Shown piece by piece: positions 1 to 9,815 of a stretch of DNA of 34,075 bases. The stretch's first letter is position 1, and every line of letters starts with the position of its first letter. The DNA comes from Acidimicrobiia bacterium. GTDB lineage: Bacteria > Actinomycetota > Acidimicrobiia > Acidimicrobiales > SZUA-35. The stretch covers positions 1 to 34,075 of the forward strand of contig QIKW01000203.1 in NCBI GenBank assembly GCA_003231975.1, read 5' to 3'. The position numbers were made by a program, and so were the translations under genes. The notes under the pieces were generated by a model, which saw only the letters and a list, made by a program, of their open reading frames with translations, did no database searches and was not told the origin of the DNA.

Positions 1-122
1 ACGTAGGGATCAAAATCGGGATCGTCGGGTCTGCCATAGATCGAAAGGCTTGAGACGTGGCCAAACGAAGTGCTGGTCTCAAGATTGAGGAAAGTGACAT
101 CGAGGCCGGATAGCTGTTTCAT
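1..122 (-). CDS. WS/DGAT family wax ester synthase/diacylglycerol acyltransferase, N-terminal fragment cut by the window edge
   Basis: Manual reverse translation from the ATG at 120-122 gives MKQLSGLDVTFLNLETSTSFGHVSSLSIYGRPDDPDFDPY, the typical WS/DGAT N-terminus (MKQLSGLDATFLYLET-like). Confidence 0.8.
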   Translation of the reverse strand, partial: MKQLSGLDVTFLNLETSTSFGHVSSLSIYGRPDDPDFDPY

Positions 123-124
123 CT

Positions 125-1719
125 CTACTCCTTGGCTTTCTTCGAATCAGATTGCAGGTTCGGGATCTGGTTGCTGGGCCCGCTGAGCGGGCCCAGCAAT
201 ACCTTGCCCGCCGCGTTCCGGGGCAACTCTGACACAAAAACGTATTCCCGGGGCATTTCGTATGTGGCCAGCCTGGCGGCCAGGCCCGTCTTGAGGGCCT
301 TTTTCAGCGCGCGATGTTTCATATTCGATGACGCAATGATCACGGCCCTGACCCGCTGGCCCAGATCGTCGTCTGGCACCCCAACCACAACCGCTTCTAG
401 AACTTCATCATGGTCAAGCAGGCACCTTTCGATTGCGGTCGGATACAGATTCTGGCCCTGCCTGCCACAAAGAGGCGGCCGTGACTGTCCAAGTATCCGT
501 CGTCGCCAATGTCCATGTAGCCCTCAACCAGCTCCTTGGATCCGCCTCCGGTGTAGCCGTCGAAGTGCATCTCTGACTTCACGACGATTCTGCCTGTCTT
601 GCCAGCCTTGATCTCACGGCCGGCAGCATCGACCACTCTGATGTTCACTCCGGGAAGGGCCCGGCCCGCCGTTCCGGGCGCAGCCCGCAAATCGCGGGGG
701 TCGGCCAGGCTTACCTGACCAACCTCGGTCGAGCCGTAGAGGTTGTGCAGGTTGTTGCCAAAGGCGTCCATCCATTGATCGCCAAGTTGGCCGGGGAGCG
801 CTGAACCGCTGGTTGCGGTGATTCGGAGAGAGGAAAGGTCAGCATCAGGAGCCGCCGTCAGAATGCGGCTGAGCATTACCGGCACCGCAGCCAGCACACT
901 GGCTTGGTGCGCCTCGACGTCGGCGGCCGCCAACGCTGGCTCGAAGCTGTTGCGTAGGACCACCGTGCCAGCCAGAACAGAGGACAGCAGAAGCTGGCTG
1001 AGGCCCCAAGCATGAAACAGTGGTGCGGGCACCACAAACACATCGCCTCGAGAAAACGGCATCACAGCCAGGAACCCAAGCGCCGCCAGCGATGCTTTGG
1101 CCCCAGGCGAGCGTTGAGTTCCTCTCGGGGCGCCGCTGGTGCCGGATGTGAGAAGAACAGGGTTGGCCACTTTCCAAGGCCGGGGAAACTGGATTGGCAA
1201 GCGGGGCTGGCCCAAATCGGGGAACGACCAACTGGGGTTGTCCTCGGGAGCCGCCACTATCAGCTTGACCCCGGCAGACACCCGGTCTACCAGACCACTG
1301 TCGGCAACCACAGCGGTGACGCCTTCTCGCTCGATCACCTGGTCCATCTGAGCTTTAGGAAGGCCCGTGTTGAGATAGATCACCGGGCAGCCAACCTTGG
1401 CCAGAGCCACGTTGGCCTCCACAAAACCTCGATGGTTCCGACACAGCAGCCCAACGCTTGCCCCTCTCTTGATGCCGGTCCGGCGAAGCCCGGCGGCAAC
1501 CCGGCTGGTTCGCCAGTCGAGCTGACGGTAGGAGACGCTGCCGTAGTCGTCGGTGAGGGCCAGACGGTTGGGATGCCTGGCCGCCGCGGCCGCGTACGGG
1601 GTGGCCGACGATGCCCCCCACATCGCCGCAGCCGCAGCAAAGGCAGCAACGGTGGCTGGGTCGAAGAACCCGGTACGCCTAATGGCCTTCAAGAAGCCTG
1701 CCGCTTGAACTGAGGCCAC
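125..1719 (-). pseudogene. AMP-dependent acyl-CoA synthetase/ligase, apparently frameshifted near 455-470
   Basis: ORF 397..1719 has the AMP-binding core (LLTSGTSGAPRG; NLYGSTEVGQVSLAD; GYLDSHGRLFVAGRA) then runs out of frame. In another frame the sequence continues QNLYPTAIERCLLDHDEVLEAVVVGVPDDDLGQRVRAVI...LPRNAAGKVL (ORF 125..388). Confidence 0.75.
171..199. repeat. Perfect palindrome/hairpin TTGCTGGGCCCGC-TGA-GCGGGCCCAGCAA near the 3' end of the ligase gene
   Basis: 13-bp perfect arms around a 3-nt loop, read directly. It lies inside the C-terminal coding frame (GKVLLGPLSGPSNQ). Confidence 0.9.
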
Positions 1720-1721
1720 CT

Positions 1722-3389
1722 TCAGGCCGACTTGGCCGCGGTTCTCTTCTTGGCTGTTGCTTTCTTAGCAGGCCTTTTCTTGGAGGCCTTCTTCTTGACA
1801 GGCTTCTTTCTAGTTGCCGACCCCTTCTTGGAAGCCTTGCTCTGCTTGGTGGGCTTCTTCTTGGCCGCTGCCTTCCTGCCTGACTTGTTCTGTGCCTGCC
1901 TCTTCTTGGCAGGCGCTGCACCGCCGAGCGCACTCCCATGGCTGGCGACGAAGTCGGTGAACGCCGCATCGATGCAGTCTCGGTAGGCGGTTGGATCCTC
2001 AATGGCCGAAGGATCTATGAACAGGCCAATGTCGAAGTGCCCGTCATAGGACAGGGCGGTGATGTTGGCCGCCGTGCCTGCCACCGGGCCCATCGCAACG
2101 TTTGCCAGGACCTCGGCGCCAGCACAGTAAAGAGTAAAGGAGGCGCCTCGGAGGTTTGAGGTTACAAAGTCGAGCTTGGCCGACCGAGCCCGGGCGGTAC
2201 TGGTGACAACAGACGTTGGGAGCAAATTGACAAGGCCCGACAAACCACTGATGCCGCCGTCGTTGACGGCCTGCTCCTTCGCTTCGCCAACAATGCGGCG
2301 CACCTCGGCCATTCGGTCAGCAAACGAAGCCTGGGTACCAGGGAGCTGAACGGGCACCGGAGTGAATGCGTTGCCGCTTCCCGAGCTCTCGTTGCGGGTG
2401 CTGAGAACGAAGCTGGTGTTGAAAGCATCAACTTCGGTGTTGAGTCGTGAGTGATAGCGCACACTTCCTTCAACCAGCCCAACCAGGAAGCCGTCGTTTA
2501 CGCTTCCGCCAAGCGATTTGGCCGCCGCTTTCAGCCCGTCGAGGGGAACCCGCACGTGTTCGAGGTGGCGGTGGCGAGACCGTGTTTTCCAGAGCGGCGA
2601 CCCGCCAGGCACCTCGGTGGATGAGCCAGAGATCTGGTCGAAAGCAGCGGTTACCGCCTCGAGAACGTCATTCAGGCTTTCAACAGCCCGTTTCGGGTCT
2701 GCTGGCCAGAGAACAATCTCGCCCGCCAAGCGGCGAACGATGCCTGCCTGACGGCGAATCAGGTGGCTGAGGCTTCGGCCTGCATTGTCGGCGAGGCCAC
2801 CGGCGAAATCGCCGCCAGCCTCTTTGACGCCTGAGGTCGCAAGCGAGTCGGCGATGATTGCCTTCAGATCCACCTCGGGCCTGGCTGGTTCGTCTCGGCT
2901 GGCCTGCTGGTACAACTCTGCCATTCGCAGCTGACCAATTCCGTCGCTTATGACATGGTGGGTGATGGTCCACAACGCACCACCTCCCCCCTCAAGCCCG
3001 TCGATGGCAACAAAGCGCCACAGCGGCCGGGTGCGATCAAACGGTTCCTGGTAAAGCTTGGCAACCAAGTCAAGTAGCTGGCGGGGCGTGCCGGGAGAAG
3101 GCAGGCTGGCCTGGCGAACGTGATAGTCGAAATCGAATTCCGGGTCGGCCATCCAGGCGGGCGTTGAAAGCCGCCCGAACCCCGGAACCACCCTTTGATA
3201 CAACCGGGGAATCCGCGAAACGCCGTAGCGGATTTGCTGTTTCAGCAGTTCCATGTCGACCGGTTTGTCCAGAATTGACACCGCGGCACCGCTGGGATTG
3301 AGCCATGGGTCTTTCTCGATGTTCCACATCAGAGCCTCGTGCTCAGACATTCGTTCGGTGAAACTGAAGTTGCGTTCCTTGTTTGCCAT
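1722..3389 (-). CDS. WS/DGAT family wax ester synthase/diacylglycerol acyltransferase with Lys/Ala-rich C-terminal extension
   Basis: HHxxxDG active-site motif (THHVISDGIGQ), N-terminal MSEHEALMWNIEKDPWLNPSG, and ~65-residue basic tail AAPAKKRQAQ...KKRTAAKSA. Confidence 0.88.
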   Translation of the reverse strand: MANKERNFSFTERMSEHEALMWNIEKDPWLNPSGAAVSILDKPVDMELLKQQIRYGVSRIPRLYQRVVPGFGRLSTPAWMADPEFDFDYHVRQASLPSPGTPRQLLDLVAKLYQEPFDRTRPLWRFVAIDGLEGGGGALWTITHHVISDGIGQLRMAELYQQASRDEPARPEVDLKAIIADSLATSGVKEAGGDFAGGLADNAGRSLSHLIRRQAGIVRRLAGEIVLWPADPKRAVESLNDVLEAVTAAFDQISGSSTEVPGGSPLWKTRSRHRHLEHVRVPLDGLKAAAKSLGGSVNDGFLVGLVEGSVRYHSRLNTEVDAFNTSFVLSTRNESSGSGNAFTPVPVQLPGTQASFADRMAEVRRIVGEAKEQAVNDGGISGLSGLVNLLPTSVVTSTARARSAKLDFVTSNLRGASFTLYCAGAEVLANVAMGPVAGTAANITALSYDGHFDIGLFIDPSAIEDPTAYRDCIDAAFTDFVASHGSALGGAAPAKKRQAQNKSGRKAAAKKKPTKQSKASKKGSATRKKPVKKKASKKRPAKKATAKKRTAAKSA

Positions 3390-3404
3390 GTTGGCCCTCC
3401 TCGC

Positions 3405-4832
3405 CTAGGTGTCGGTTCCCGGACGGCGGTCGTGTTCTGAGTCTGGATCGCCCGAATAGCCAGCCGGATAGGTGCGAGCCAGCTCTTCCTCAGACGGCTG
3501 GCGGTGCTCCCTGGCTTCAGGTGGAAGCAGTTCAACCAAAGCGGCCATGATGCGCTTGGTGTCGACGTCGGGATCTTTGTATTCCAGCTCCACCGGGCCG
3601 CCAACCGTGGCTGTAACCAGCGGCCGGTCGTCGAAGGTGATTCGGGGCATCTTTGCGTTGCGAGGCCAAACGTGCTCGGTGCCCCAAATACCAACCGGGA
3701 TCACCGGGGCTTTGGTTAGTGCAGCCAGCCGGGCCGCTCCCCAACGCCCCTTCAGCTCAGAATCGAAGAAAGACTGGCCGCGAGGAATTGTTCCCTGAGG
3801 GGCCATCATCACAAGTTCACCGCCGTCAAGAGCTTGAGCCGCCATCTCAAGTGGCTCATCAGACCCAGAAGCTCGCTCAACCCGAACCCCGCCCATGGCC
3901 TTCAGGAACCGTCCGACCAAAGGCACGTCGAACACCTCCTTCTTGCCGAGGCCGCGGATGCTCCTGCCAGCCTTGGCGATGACCAGGGCCATCACAGTTG
4001 GATCAAAGTAGGAGCGGTGATTGAACACCACCAGGGCCGGGCCAGAGCTTGGGATCTTCTCGAAGTCGTTCAGCTCAAACTTCACATAGGGCGCCACCAG
4101 TTCAGGCCGTAGCAACGGCCTTACCCAATCTTGAAGCTCACGGCCGCCAATCTTTACAACGCCCTCAAGTTTGTCGAGGTAACGAACGGGCCAGCCGTTC
4201 ACAAGCGCCGCGGCTGTTAGCTGAGCATCTGGGTTGACCGCTACGGGGTAACCAACGGCGTCAAGCAGCGGGGCATCGAAATAACTGTCGCTGTATGCAT
4301 GGCTCCTCGCCAGGTTCACCTCATTGCGACTGGCCCACTCAATTACAGCATCGGCTTTCGCCCTGCCCCACACAAAAGGGCCGTCGAGTTCGCCGGTGAA
4401 CTGGCCCCCCTCGCTTTTCCATTTGGTGCACACAACATCGTCAAAGCCCAACTCTTCCATCAAGGGACGAACGAAGGGCTCAGGCGAGGTTGTGGCCAGA
4501 ATCACTTTCGCTCCCTCGGCCCGATGCTGATCTATCACTCCCCTGGCAAACGGTTGCAGCTGGCCCGAGATTTCCTTCGCCGCCGCTTTGCAGGCCGCCT
4601 CGACAGCAGCCACCGACCAGCCAGCAGCAGCCCGACCAGCAAGCTTGGCTGGCTGCATCATCAGCCAATTCTCGCCGAAGATCTCATAGAACTTCATCAG
4701 CGTGTCTGCAAACGGGATCTCTCGGGCCGAAGCAATCCCCGCCTCTACGAGATGGTGTTGGAAGGTGGTTGCAGACGAGCCGGCAATCAGGGTGCGATCA
4801 AGGTCGAAGATAGCGGCGGTTGCAGGGCTCAT
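3405..4832 (-). CDS. HAD-IB hydrolase fused to PlsC-type 1-acyl-glycerol-3-phosphate acyltransferase
   Basis: N-terminal HAD motif FDLDRTLIAGSS; C-terminal acyltransferase motif NHRSYFD (HxxxxD). Confidence 0.88.
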   Translation of the reverse strand: MSPATAAIFDLDRTLIAGSSATTFQHHLVEAGIASAREIPFADTLMKFYEIFGENWLMMQPAKLAGRAAAGWSVAAVEAACKAAAKEISGQLQPFARGVIDQHRAEGAKVILATTSPEPFVRPLMEELGFDDVVCTKWKSEGGQFTGELDGPFVWGRAKADAVIEWASRNEVNLARSHAYSDSYFDAPLLDAVGYPVAVNPDAQLTAAALVNGWPVRYLDKLEGVVKIGGRELQDWVRPLLRPELVAPYVKFELNDFEKIPSSGPALVVFNHRSYFDPTVMALVIAKAGRSIRGLGKKEVFDVPLVGRFLKAMGGVRVERASGSDEPLEMAAQALDGGELVMMAPQGTIPRGQSFFDSELKGRWGAARLAALTKAPVIPVGIWGTEHVWPRNAKMPRITFDDRPLVTATVGGPVELEYKDPDVDTKRIMAALVELLPPEAREHRQPSEEELARTYPAGYSGDPDSEHDRRPGTDT

Positions 4833-4973
4833 AACAGAACGCTAGTGGCGGCCGGCCAGAATTAGCTGATTCCCGGGCCCAATCAAGGGCAACAGAGACT
4901 TATGCCATGCTTGGCGCGAACACAGCTTGAGCCAACAGACAAACAATGCCTGCCGAAAGTGACACCAGACTCA

Positions 4974-5984
4974 ATGACAAGCGCCACCAAAACCACGGTT
5001 GTCGGCGGGGGCTCGTGGGGCACAACCGTTGCCCACCTGCTTGCCAACAACACCCAGACAACCCAGTGGGCCAGAAACGCAGAAACTGTCGATCAGATCA
5101 ACAACGAACACGTGAACGGTCGCTACCTCGACGGCTTTTCGTTAAACCCGTCGCTTCGAGCAACTTCCTCACTGGAAGAAGCTGTCTCCGATGCCGAGGT
5201 GCTGGTGATGGGCGTACCGTCAAGTGCTTTCCGCGAGACCCTGAAGAACGTTCGCCCCTACCTCAGCGCCAACGTGCCAATCATCTCCCTGGCCAAGGGC
5301 CTGGAGCTTGGCACGAACAAACGAATGACCGAGATAATCGACGACGAACTCCCAGGTCACCCCGTTGGCGTTCTCAGCGGACCAAACCTGGCCAAGGAAA
5401 TCCTGGCCGGTGACGCAGCCGCGTCGGCTCTGGCGATGACCGATGACAACACTGCCGAGGAGCTTCGAAAGCTCTTCACAAGCAGGCTTTTCCGGATCTA
5501 CACAAACTCAGACGTTGTTGGTTGCGAGATCGCCGGGGCCCTGAAGAACGTGATTGCGATTGCGGCCGGGATGGCAGACGGACTTGGCGCCGGAGACAAC
5601 ACAAAGGCACTGGTGATCACCCGGGGGCTGGCCGAGATTACTCGTTTGGGGGTCGCCCTTGGCGGCAATCCCCTCACCTTCAGCGGCCTGGCGGGCGCTG
5701 GCGATCTGATCGCAACATGCATGAGCAAACAGAGTCGCAACCGACACGTTGGCCAGCGCATCGGCGAAGGTCTAACGATCGACGAAATCGTTGCCGAGAT
5801 GAATCAGGTGGCCGAGGGCATCAAAACAACGAAGGTTGCGTTTGAGCTGGCAGTGGAGCACCAGGTTGAGATGCCGATTACCGCCCAGATGTTCAATGCC
5901 TGCCATCAGAACCGCCTGGCCTCAGAGTGCTACACCGGCCTGCTCCGACCAGACCGATCTCGCGAACTCCACGGCATCGAATGA
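4974..5984 (+). CDS. gpsA: NAD(P)H-dependent glycerol-3-phosphate dehydrogenase
   Basis: MTSATKTTVVGGGSWGTTVAHLLANN nucleotide-binding start; LSGPNLAKEI, GALKNVIAIAAGMADGLGAGDNTKALVITRGL, GLAGAGDLIATC. The track ORF starts at 4902; the ATG at 4974 fits the family better. Confidence 0.93.
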   Translation: MTSATKTTVVGGGSWGTTVAHLLANNTQTTQWARNAETVDQINNEHVNGRYLDGFSLNPSLRATSSLEEAVSDAEVLVMGVPSSAFRETLKNVRPYLSANVPIISLAKGLELGTNKRMTEIIDDELPGHPVGVLSGPNLAKEILAGDAAASALAMTDDNTAEELRKLFTSRLFRIYTNSDVVGCEIAGALKNVIAIAAGMADGLGAGDNTKALVITRGLAEITRLGVALGGNPLTFSGLAGAGDLIATCMSKQSRNRHVGQRIGEGLTIDEIVAEMNQVAEGIKTTKVAFELAVEHQVEMPITAQMFNACHQNRLASECYTGLLRPDRSRELHGIE

Positions 5985-6014
5985 TCAGGGTGCCCCCAAC
6001 CTTGCGGTGTGGCA

Positions 6015-6788
6015 CTAAGACTGAAGGAGCGACGAGAGCCGGCGTTTGGCGGCCCAGGCGCCAAGCAGGGTCATCCCTACTAGGTAGCCAACATGGCCGA
6101 GGTCTGAAAACGACGGGCTACCAAGCATGAGAGATCGAACAAGCGAAACGCCGTGGTAGAGCGGGGTTAGCTGCACCAGCGGATGGGCCCAGTCTGGGTA
6201 GACATCAAGGGCGTAGAACGTGGTGCTGGCCAGGAAAAGGGCGGCCAGGACCAGCTGCACGTACTCAAAGTCGTGCCAACTTCGCATGTAGGAGGTGATG
6301 GCAATTCCAACTGCTGAAAAGCCAAGGCCAATGAGCAGCGAGGCGGGAAAGGCCAGAATGGCCCACCAACTCTGCACCAGGCCAAGCGCAACCGTAACTA
6401 GCAGGAACGCACCCGCGTAGAGCGAGCCCCGCACCATCGACCAGCCAATTTCGCCAACCACTATGTCGCCAAGACGAAGCGGGGTTGCCAGCATTGCGTC
6501 GAATGTTTTGGCGTGCTTCAACTTGTAGAAGAAGTTGAACGTTGAGTCAAAGATGGCTCCGTTCATTGCTGACGAGGCCACCAGGCCGGGGGCCACAAAG
6601 ACGGCGTAGTCAACCGCCACACCGTTGACCTCAACGGCCCCGACCAATTCCCCAAGGCCAACTCCAAGGCCAAACAGGTAGAACACCGGCTCGAAGAAGC
6701 CGCTTACGATGATCACCCAAATTCGCCGGTAACTCAGAATGTTGCGCTCAACTACCGAGCGTGAGGGCACCGCCAGCAACGTGATCAT
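6015..6788 (-). CDS. ABC-2 type transporter permease
   Basis: Multi-TM protein with GLGVGLGELVG...YAVFVAPGLVASSAMNGAIFDSTFNFFYKLKHAKTFDAMLATPLR, NodJ/DrrB-like; adjacent to a second permease and an ATPase. Confidence 0.85.
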   Translation of the reverse strand: MITLLAVPSRSVVERNILSYRRIWVIIVSGFFEPVFYLFGLGVGLGELVGAVEVNGVAVDYAVFVAPGLVASSAMNGAIFDSTFNFFYKLKHAKTFDAMLATPLRLGDIVVGEIGWSMVRGSLYAGAFLLVTVALGLVQSWWAILAFPASLLIGLGFSAVGIAITSYMRSWHDFEYVQLVLAALFLASTTFYALDVYPDWAHPLVQLTPLYHGVSLVRSLMLGSPSFSDLGHVGYLVGMTLLGAWAAKRRLSSLLQS

Positions 6789-7588
6789 CAGGAGCTAAGC
6801 CTGGCGGTAAACGTTCGAACGGCAAAGAGCCAGCCAACCAAGATCCAAAGCAGCAAATAGGCGGTGTGACCAACTGCGCCGAACCAGCCGATGGTGCCCG
6901 TAATCAGGCCACGGCTAAGGGCCACGCCGTGCCAAACTGGCATGGCCCGAGAAAACCACTCAACTGTGTCTGGCAGCTGCGAAACAGGAAAGAAGGCACC
7001 GCTGAACAAGAACATGGGGGTAAGCCCCACCCGGTTGATTGGACCAAACGAACTGTCCTTTTCTCGGGTTGCGGTAAAGGCCGAGAGTGGGGCGGCAAAT
7101 GCCAGGCCGGTGAGTGCTGCGGCCAGCGGAGCAAGGGCGGCAAGAGGGCTGGTGGCGATGCCGAACATAACCAGAACCGAGAGGTAGAGGCTGGCGCCAA
7201 CCAGAACCCGGATCCCGATCCACAGGATGTGCCCGGTTGCCAGCTCTGCTGCTGTGAGCGGTGTGGCCAACGCGGCCTGATAAGTGCCCTCCCACTTGAT
7301 GGCGCCAAGGGTTGGCCACAGGCTCAGACCGCCTGCCTGGAGCATCGCAACCGTTGCCAGAACCCCTGGCCCCACGAACGACGCGTAGTCGGTGGTGCCA
7401 AGAGAAGACGTGTCGTCAATTTGTGAGCCAAGCCCAAACCCGATGGTGACCAAGAAGAAAATTGGGAAAAGCAAGCTGGAGATAACCGTGCTTCGCCAGG
7501 TGGCCCGGTACCTGATGAACTGATGCTCCAGAAAGTGCCGAAGACCCGTAATGGTCAGCCACCTTGGCCGGGTGGTGGAGATCATCAC
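6788..7588 (-). CDS. ABC-2 type transporter permease
   Basis: IFFLVTIGFGLGSQIDD...YASFVGPGVLATVAM...WEGTYQAALATPLTAAELA; same family pattern as its neighbour. Confidence 0.85.
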   Translation of the reverse strand: MMISTTRPRWLTITGLRHFLEHQFIRYRATWRSTVISSLLFPIFFLVTIGFGLGSQIDDTSSLGTTDYASFVGPGVLATVAMLQAGGLSLWPTLGAIKWEGTYQAALATPLTAAELATGHILWIGIRVLVGASLYLSVLVMFGIATSPLAALAPLAAALTGLAFAAPLSAFTATREKDSSFGPINRVGLTPMFLFSGAFFPVSQLPDTVEWFSRAMPVWHGVALSRGLITGTIGWFGAVGHTAYLLLWILVGWLFAVRTFTARLSS

Positions 7589-7602
7589 TCGACTAAGGTT
7601 CT

Positions 7603-8514
7603 TCAGGTTAGCGCCAGAAACACATCTTCAAGGGTTGCCCTGCGAACCATGCTGGCCGACGGGGCCACCCCGTTGTTTCTGAACGTTTGCAGTGCTGCTT
7701 CACCGTCGTCGGCGTACACCAGCACGCGGTCTGGCAACAGTTCCACTCGGAACCCGTGCCGATCCAGCCCTTCTGGTCTGTTTCTGGTGCCGTCTGGGTG
7801 TGCGGGGAAACGGAGCTCCAGTACTTCCTTAGAGACGTGGCTTGCTATCAACTCGCTAGGGCGACCCTCGGCGGCAATCGAGCCCTGATCCATGATCACC
7901 AGCCGGTCTGCCAGTTGTTCGGCCTCGTCCATGTAGTGAGTGGTGAGCAACAAGGTGACCCCCCGTTCTTTTAAGGTGTAGAGGCGTTCCCACAACAAGT
8001 GGCGGGCTTGCGGGTCAAGCCCCGTCGTTGGCTCGTCAAGCAAGAGCAGTTCGGGCTCGTTCACCAGAGCTCTGGCTATTGTGAGCCGCCGTTTCATTCC
8101 CCCCGAGAGTGACTCGACCTGGGCGTCTGCCCGTTCGGTGAGCTGAGCGAACTGGAGGAGGTCGTTTGAGAGAGCCCTTGCCGCCGCCCACGAGATGCCG
8201 AAGTACCTGGCATAGATCACAAGGTTCTCGCGCACGGTCAGCTCAAGGTCGAGGTTGTCCTCCTGGGGGACTACGCCCATTCGTTGGCGAATGTTTCGGC
8301 CATCAAGCTGTGGATCGGCCCCAAGCACGGTGAGCGAACCGGAAGTTATCGGGCTGACGGTGCTGACCATCTTCATGGTTGAGCTCTTGCCTGCACCGTT
8401 CGGCCCAAGCAACGAGAACGTTTCTCCGGGCTCAACGGTGAAATCGATTCCGTTCACAGCCACAAAGTCACCAAACTTCTTGGTTAGTTTCGTCGCTTCC
8501 ACAGGTCTGACCAT
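7603..8514 (-). CDS. ABC transporter ATP-binding protein
   Basis: Walker A LLGPNGAGKSST, signature LSGGMKRR, Walker B LLLLDEPTTGLD. The ORF extends to 8565; the Met at 8514 (MVRPVEATKLTKKFGDF) is the likelier start. Confidence 0.92.
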   Translation of the reverse strand: MVRPVEATKLTKKFGDFVAVNGIDFTVEPGETFSLLGPNGAGKSSTMKMVSTVSPITSGSLTVLGADPQLDGRNIRQRMGVVPQEDNLDLELTVRENLVIYARYFGISWAAARALSNDLLQFAQLTERADAQVESLSGGMKRRLTIARALVNEPELLLLDEPTTGLDPQARHLLWERLYTLKERGVTLLLTTHYMDEAEQLADRLVIMDQGSIAAEGRPSELIASHVSKEVLELRFPAHPDGTRNRPEGLDRHGFRVELLPDRVLVYADDGEAALQTFRNNGVAPSASMVRRATLEDVFLALT

Positions 8515-8665
8515 CGCACCGATCGTAGCTGCCAACCCGAGGTGCCTCAGGGAATTTGGCCGCACCGATCCTCCCTGGGGCCCATCCCCGAATCAGCCTG
8601 TAGGTCGATGTCGCTGACAGGTTGACGGCCTATCTTCCCTTTGTGACAACTTATGAAAGAGCGCT

Positions 8666-9805
8666 GTGACCGAACAAGCGACCAACATCGGAACAGCCCC
8701 GGTGGCCGCGGCGAACCGAATCACCAACCTCGACTCTGTTCGTGGGGTTGCCACCCTGGGAATTCTGGTGATGAACGCTGTTTCCTTCGGACTGGTTGAT
8801 GCCGCCTACTTCAACCTCGACGCCGGAGGCTCAGACACGTGGTTGGACTGGGTGGTTGGAGTGGCGGGCGAGATCTTCGTTGATCAGAAAACGATGGCCC
8901 TGTTCTCGATGCTGTTCGGAGCCGGAATCGTGCTGTTCGCAGACCGCGCCGAGGTGAAGGGGAAAGGGCCAACTGTTTTGAGTCTCTGGCGCAACACTCT
9001 GCTTTTGCTGATCGGCCTGATTCACGGACTTCTCTGGGAAGGTGACATCCTCTTTGTCTACGCCATTTGCTCGCCGGTGCTTCTTGCCATGCGCAAGCTT
9101 CGCCCCAAGATCCTCTTGGGTGCAGGCACCTCGCTGGTGTTGTCGTCTGCGCTGCTTGCTGTGATCACCCAGCCGTTCGTGCCAAGCGATGGAACGGGCC
9201 TAGGCACCTACTGGATTCCGGGCGGCGAACTGGGCGACGCAGTTGGGCTGTTCCTGGTCAGCGACTTCTTCCTCAGGGCGCTTGGGATGATGCTGATTGG
9301 GGTCGGGCTCTATCGGCTGGACGTGATGCAGGGTGGGCGGGACCCGCAGTTCTACCGACGCCTCATTCTGTGGGGTCTGGGCATTGGCCTGCCAATAGCT
9401 GCTGGCGGGGTGTGGTGGCAGTGGTCGTCTGACTTCTCAAACAGCATTGCGGTAATCGGCGAGGCCCCAAACACAATTGCCACGATTCCAATTGCCCTGG
9501 CCTACCTCGGCCTGATCACTCTTTGGAATCAGCGGGCAGAAACCGCCCTGCACCGGAGGGTCCGAGCAGTCGGGCGAATGGCCCTTACCAACTACCTGAT
9601 GCAAACCGTGTTCGGAATCATCGTCCTCAGGGTTCTCCTCGACCGAGGAGAACTTGGTCGCACAGGAATCGCTGTGTTTGTGCTTGCCGTCTGGGCTCTT
9701 CAGTTGTTGTGGTCAGAGCCCTGGCTCAAGCGGTTCAGGTTCGGACCATTTGAGTGGCTGTGGCGAGCGGCAACCTACGGAAGGTTCTCACCCCTCCGCC
9801 GTTAG
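8666..9805 (+). CDS. DUF418 family membrane protein
   Basis: RITNLDSVRGVATLGILVMNAVSF start, multi-TM, C-terminal RMALTNYLMQTVFGIIV and FGPFEWLWRAATYG; GTG start. Confidence 0.85.
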   Translation: MTEQATNIGTAPVAAANRITNLDSVRGVATLGILVMNAVSFGLVDAAYFNLDAGGSDTWLDWVVGVAGEIFVDQKTMALFSMLFGAGIVLFADRAEVKGKGPTVLSLWRNTLLLLIGLIHGLLWEGDILFVYAICSPVLLAMRKLRPKILLGAGTSLVLSSALLAVITQPFVPSDGTGLGTYWIPGGELGDAVGLFLVSDFFLRALGMMLIGVGLYRLDVMQGGRDPQFYRRLILWGLGIGLPIAAGGVWWQWSSDFSNSIAVIGEAPNTIATIPIALAYLGLITLWNQRAETALHRRVRAVGRMALTNYLMQTVFGIIVLRVLLDRGELGRTGIAVFVLAVWALQLLWSEPWLKRFRFGPFEWLWRAATYGRFSPLRR

Positions 9806-9815
9806 ATCCAGGCCG

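Noticed and set aside
1012-1713. 233-aa plus-strand ORF opposite the AMP-ligase
   Set aside because: Shadow ORF antisense to a recognisable enzyme.
1732-1986. Hydrophobic plus-strand ORF MAAVLFLAVAFLAGLFLEAFF...
   Set aside because: It is the antisense of the Lys-rich tail (AAG/AAA codons read as CTT/TTT), so the apparent TM protein is a codon artefact.
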